Positions 5,851 through 6,399 of a DNA stretch of 6,399 bases are shown here, one piece after another; the first letter of the stretch is position 1; every line of letters begins with the position of its first letter. The stretch is taken from the NCBI GenBank assembly GCA_003648875.1, contig QMQC01000113.1, positions 1 to 6,399 of the forward strand. Direction: 5' to 3'. The notes under the pieces were generated by a model, which saw only the letters and a list, made by a program, of their open reading frames with translations, ran no database searches and was not told the origin of the DNA. The translations under genes were made by a program, and so were the position numbers. The DNA is from Actinomycetota bacterium. Its GTDB lineage: Bacteria > Actinomycetota > Acidimicrobiia > Spongiisociales > UBA5794.

Positions 5851-6213
5851 GTGCCACGTCCAGACAAGGAAATCAACCCGGGGAGCGACTCCGGGAAGTT
5901 GGATGATCCGGTCTCTTCGGCGCGAACCCACACCTGGTCCAAGTACGGGGGGCCGGAAACCGTTGAGACTCACAGGGGTCCGCCGAGCAGCCTCGAGGTG
6001 GAGGCCGGCGATGTCACGATCGTCGAACACGAAGACGAATCGGCATCGAAGTACACGACGAGAGGCACCGCAGCCCACGGAATCGGGCTGCCCGAAGAAG
6101 CTCGTGGGTCCAGACCGATCCTATTCATCAGGGAGTGGATCGTGACCCGGAAGATCGAAGGCCGAATCTATCGGCGATCGGACGAGCTGGTGATGGTAGA
6201 ACTCGAGGATTGA
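5851..6213 (+). CDS. Hypothetical small hydrophilic protein, unrecognised
   Basis: I do not recognise this 120-residue protein. It has no signal peptide and no membrane helix. Residues 1-45 are polar and rich in Pro, Gly, Asp, Ser and Thr, and look disordered. Residues 47-75 are acidic (SLEVEAGDVTIVEHEDES). The C-terminal third (88-120) is a short ordered-looking segment, RPILFIREWIVTRKIEGRIY, followed by the acidic end DELVMVELED, consistent with a few beta strands. There is no Cys and no evident catalytic motif. The start is GTG, supported by a strong Shine-Dalgarno and a TATGAT box upstream. It is transcribed divergently from the holin-like/hydrolase operon across 92 bases, so shared regulation is possible. 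Longer frames on other strands and phases across this region lack such start signals. The gene is probably real; the function is unknown. Confidence 0.7.
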   Translation: MPRPDKEINPGSDSGKLDDPVSSARTHTWSKYGGPETVETHRGPPSSLEVEAGDVTIVEHEDESASKYTTRGTAAHGIGLPEEARGSRPILFIREWIVTRKIEGRIYRRSDELVMVELED

Positions 6214-6234
6214 CCAGCGAGCGACCCACGCACT

Positions 6235-6251
6235 CTGAACCTTGCGTTCAG
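6235..6251. terminator. Possible bidirectional hairpin between convergent genes
   Basis: CTGAAC-cttgc-GTTCAG forms a perfect 6-bp stem with a 5-base loop in the 62-base gap between two convergent genes, where a shared terminator would be expected. A second possible stem, GGCGC (6251-6255) with GCGCC (6266-6270), adjoins it. There is no T-run on either side, so intrinsic termination would be weak. Confidence 0.3.
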
Positions 6252-6275
6252 GCGCGTCGTCTCAGGCGCCCGGTA

Positions 6276-6398
6276 TCAGACGTTCGGGTCCCCACACACC
6301 TCTTCCAACTGTTCAAGACCGAGTTCTCTCACAGCACGTTCAGGGTCGTTGATGACAAGCTCCACATGCTCATGAGCGAGGTCGATGTTTGCGACCCT
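6276..6398 (-). CDS. C-terminal fragment of an unrecognised gene
   Basis: A minus-strand frame enters from the right edge and gives 40 residues before TGA (plus strand 6276-6278). The fragment reads RVANIDLAHEHVELVINDPE, then RAVRELGLEQLEEVCGDPNV. It is soluble, acidic and probably helical in RAVRELGLEQLEEV. I do not recognise the family from this tail. It is judged coding because it converges properly on the neighbouring gene, stays open to the edge and has sensible composition, but it is short, so the call is tentative. Confidence 0.5.
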   Translation of the reverse strand, partial: RVANIDLAHEHVELVINDPERAVRELGLEQLEEVCGDPNV

Positions 6399-6399
6399 A

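Noticed and set aside
5294..6145. A 283-codon plus-strand open frame spanning the divergent region
   Set aside because: It runs antisense through two recognised minus-strand genes, then out of frame through the gene at 5851, with Arg/Asp/Glu-rich low-complexity composition and no family resemblance.
1..6399. CRISPR arrays, tRNA genes, insertion sequences, toxin-antitoxin or defence modules
   Set aside because: Reading both strands showed no regularly spaced repeats, no recognisable tRNA-like segment, no transposase or terminal inverted repeats, and no recognisable toxin, antitoxin or defence protein.

Overview
The window reads as an ordinary chromosomal stretch from a moderately GC-rich bacterium, most likely an actinomycete-type organism (Actinomycetota, possibly Acidimicrobiia or a relative). 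This rests on an aa3-type cytochrome oxidase operon tail, a DUF5996 protein, an Abhydrolase_9 membrane hydrolase (a family best known from Actinomycetota), GTG and TTG starts, and long spurious antisense ORFs typical of GC-rich codon use. The taxon is an inference, since no rRNA or other marker gene is present.

Layout. Positions 2-1296 (+) hold the 3' end of a respiratory operon: the tail of a probable cytochrome c oxidase subunit IV, complete subunit III (ctaE), and a two-helix membrane protein with a cupredoxin-like domain. The junctions are a 1-base overlap and a 0-base gap, so the three are very probably cotranscribed and translationally coupled. A DUF5996 protein (1387-2169, +) and a PlsC-like acyltransferase with a C-terminal membrane domain (2289-3638, +) follow, each after a gap of about 90-120 bases.

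Positions 3626-5758 (-) are a two-gene operon facing the acyltransferase: a short four-helix membrane protein of the phage-holin-4_2/YvlD family, then a membrane-anchored serine hydrolase of the Abhydrolase_9 family. The hydrolase and acyltransferase coding regions overlap tail to tail by 13 bases. A 92-base divergent intergenic region (5759-5850) separates the holin-like gene from a small, hydrophilic, unrecognised protein (5851-6213, +). The window ends with the last 40 codons of an unrecognised minus-strand gene (6276-6398).

Functionally there are two readable themes: terminal respiration, and membrane lipid or envelope enzymes (acyltransferase, membrane hydrolase, holin-like protein). No mobile element, tRNA, rRNA, CRISPR array, phage module or recognised defence system is visible. 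The points most worth a second look are the cupredoxin-like domain that lacks the usual axial Met, a repeat-like tail on the same protein, the in-frame TGA-CCC-TTG junction between the holin-like and hydrolase genes, an inverted repeat over the putative -10 box of the 120-aa gene, and that unrecognised gene itself.
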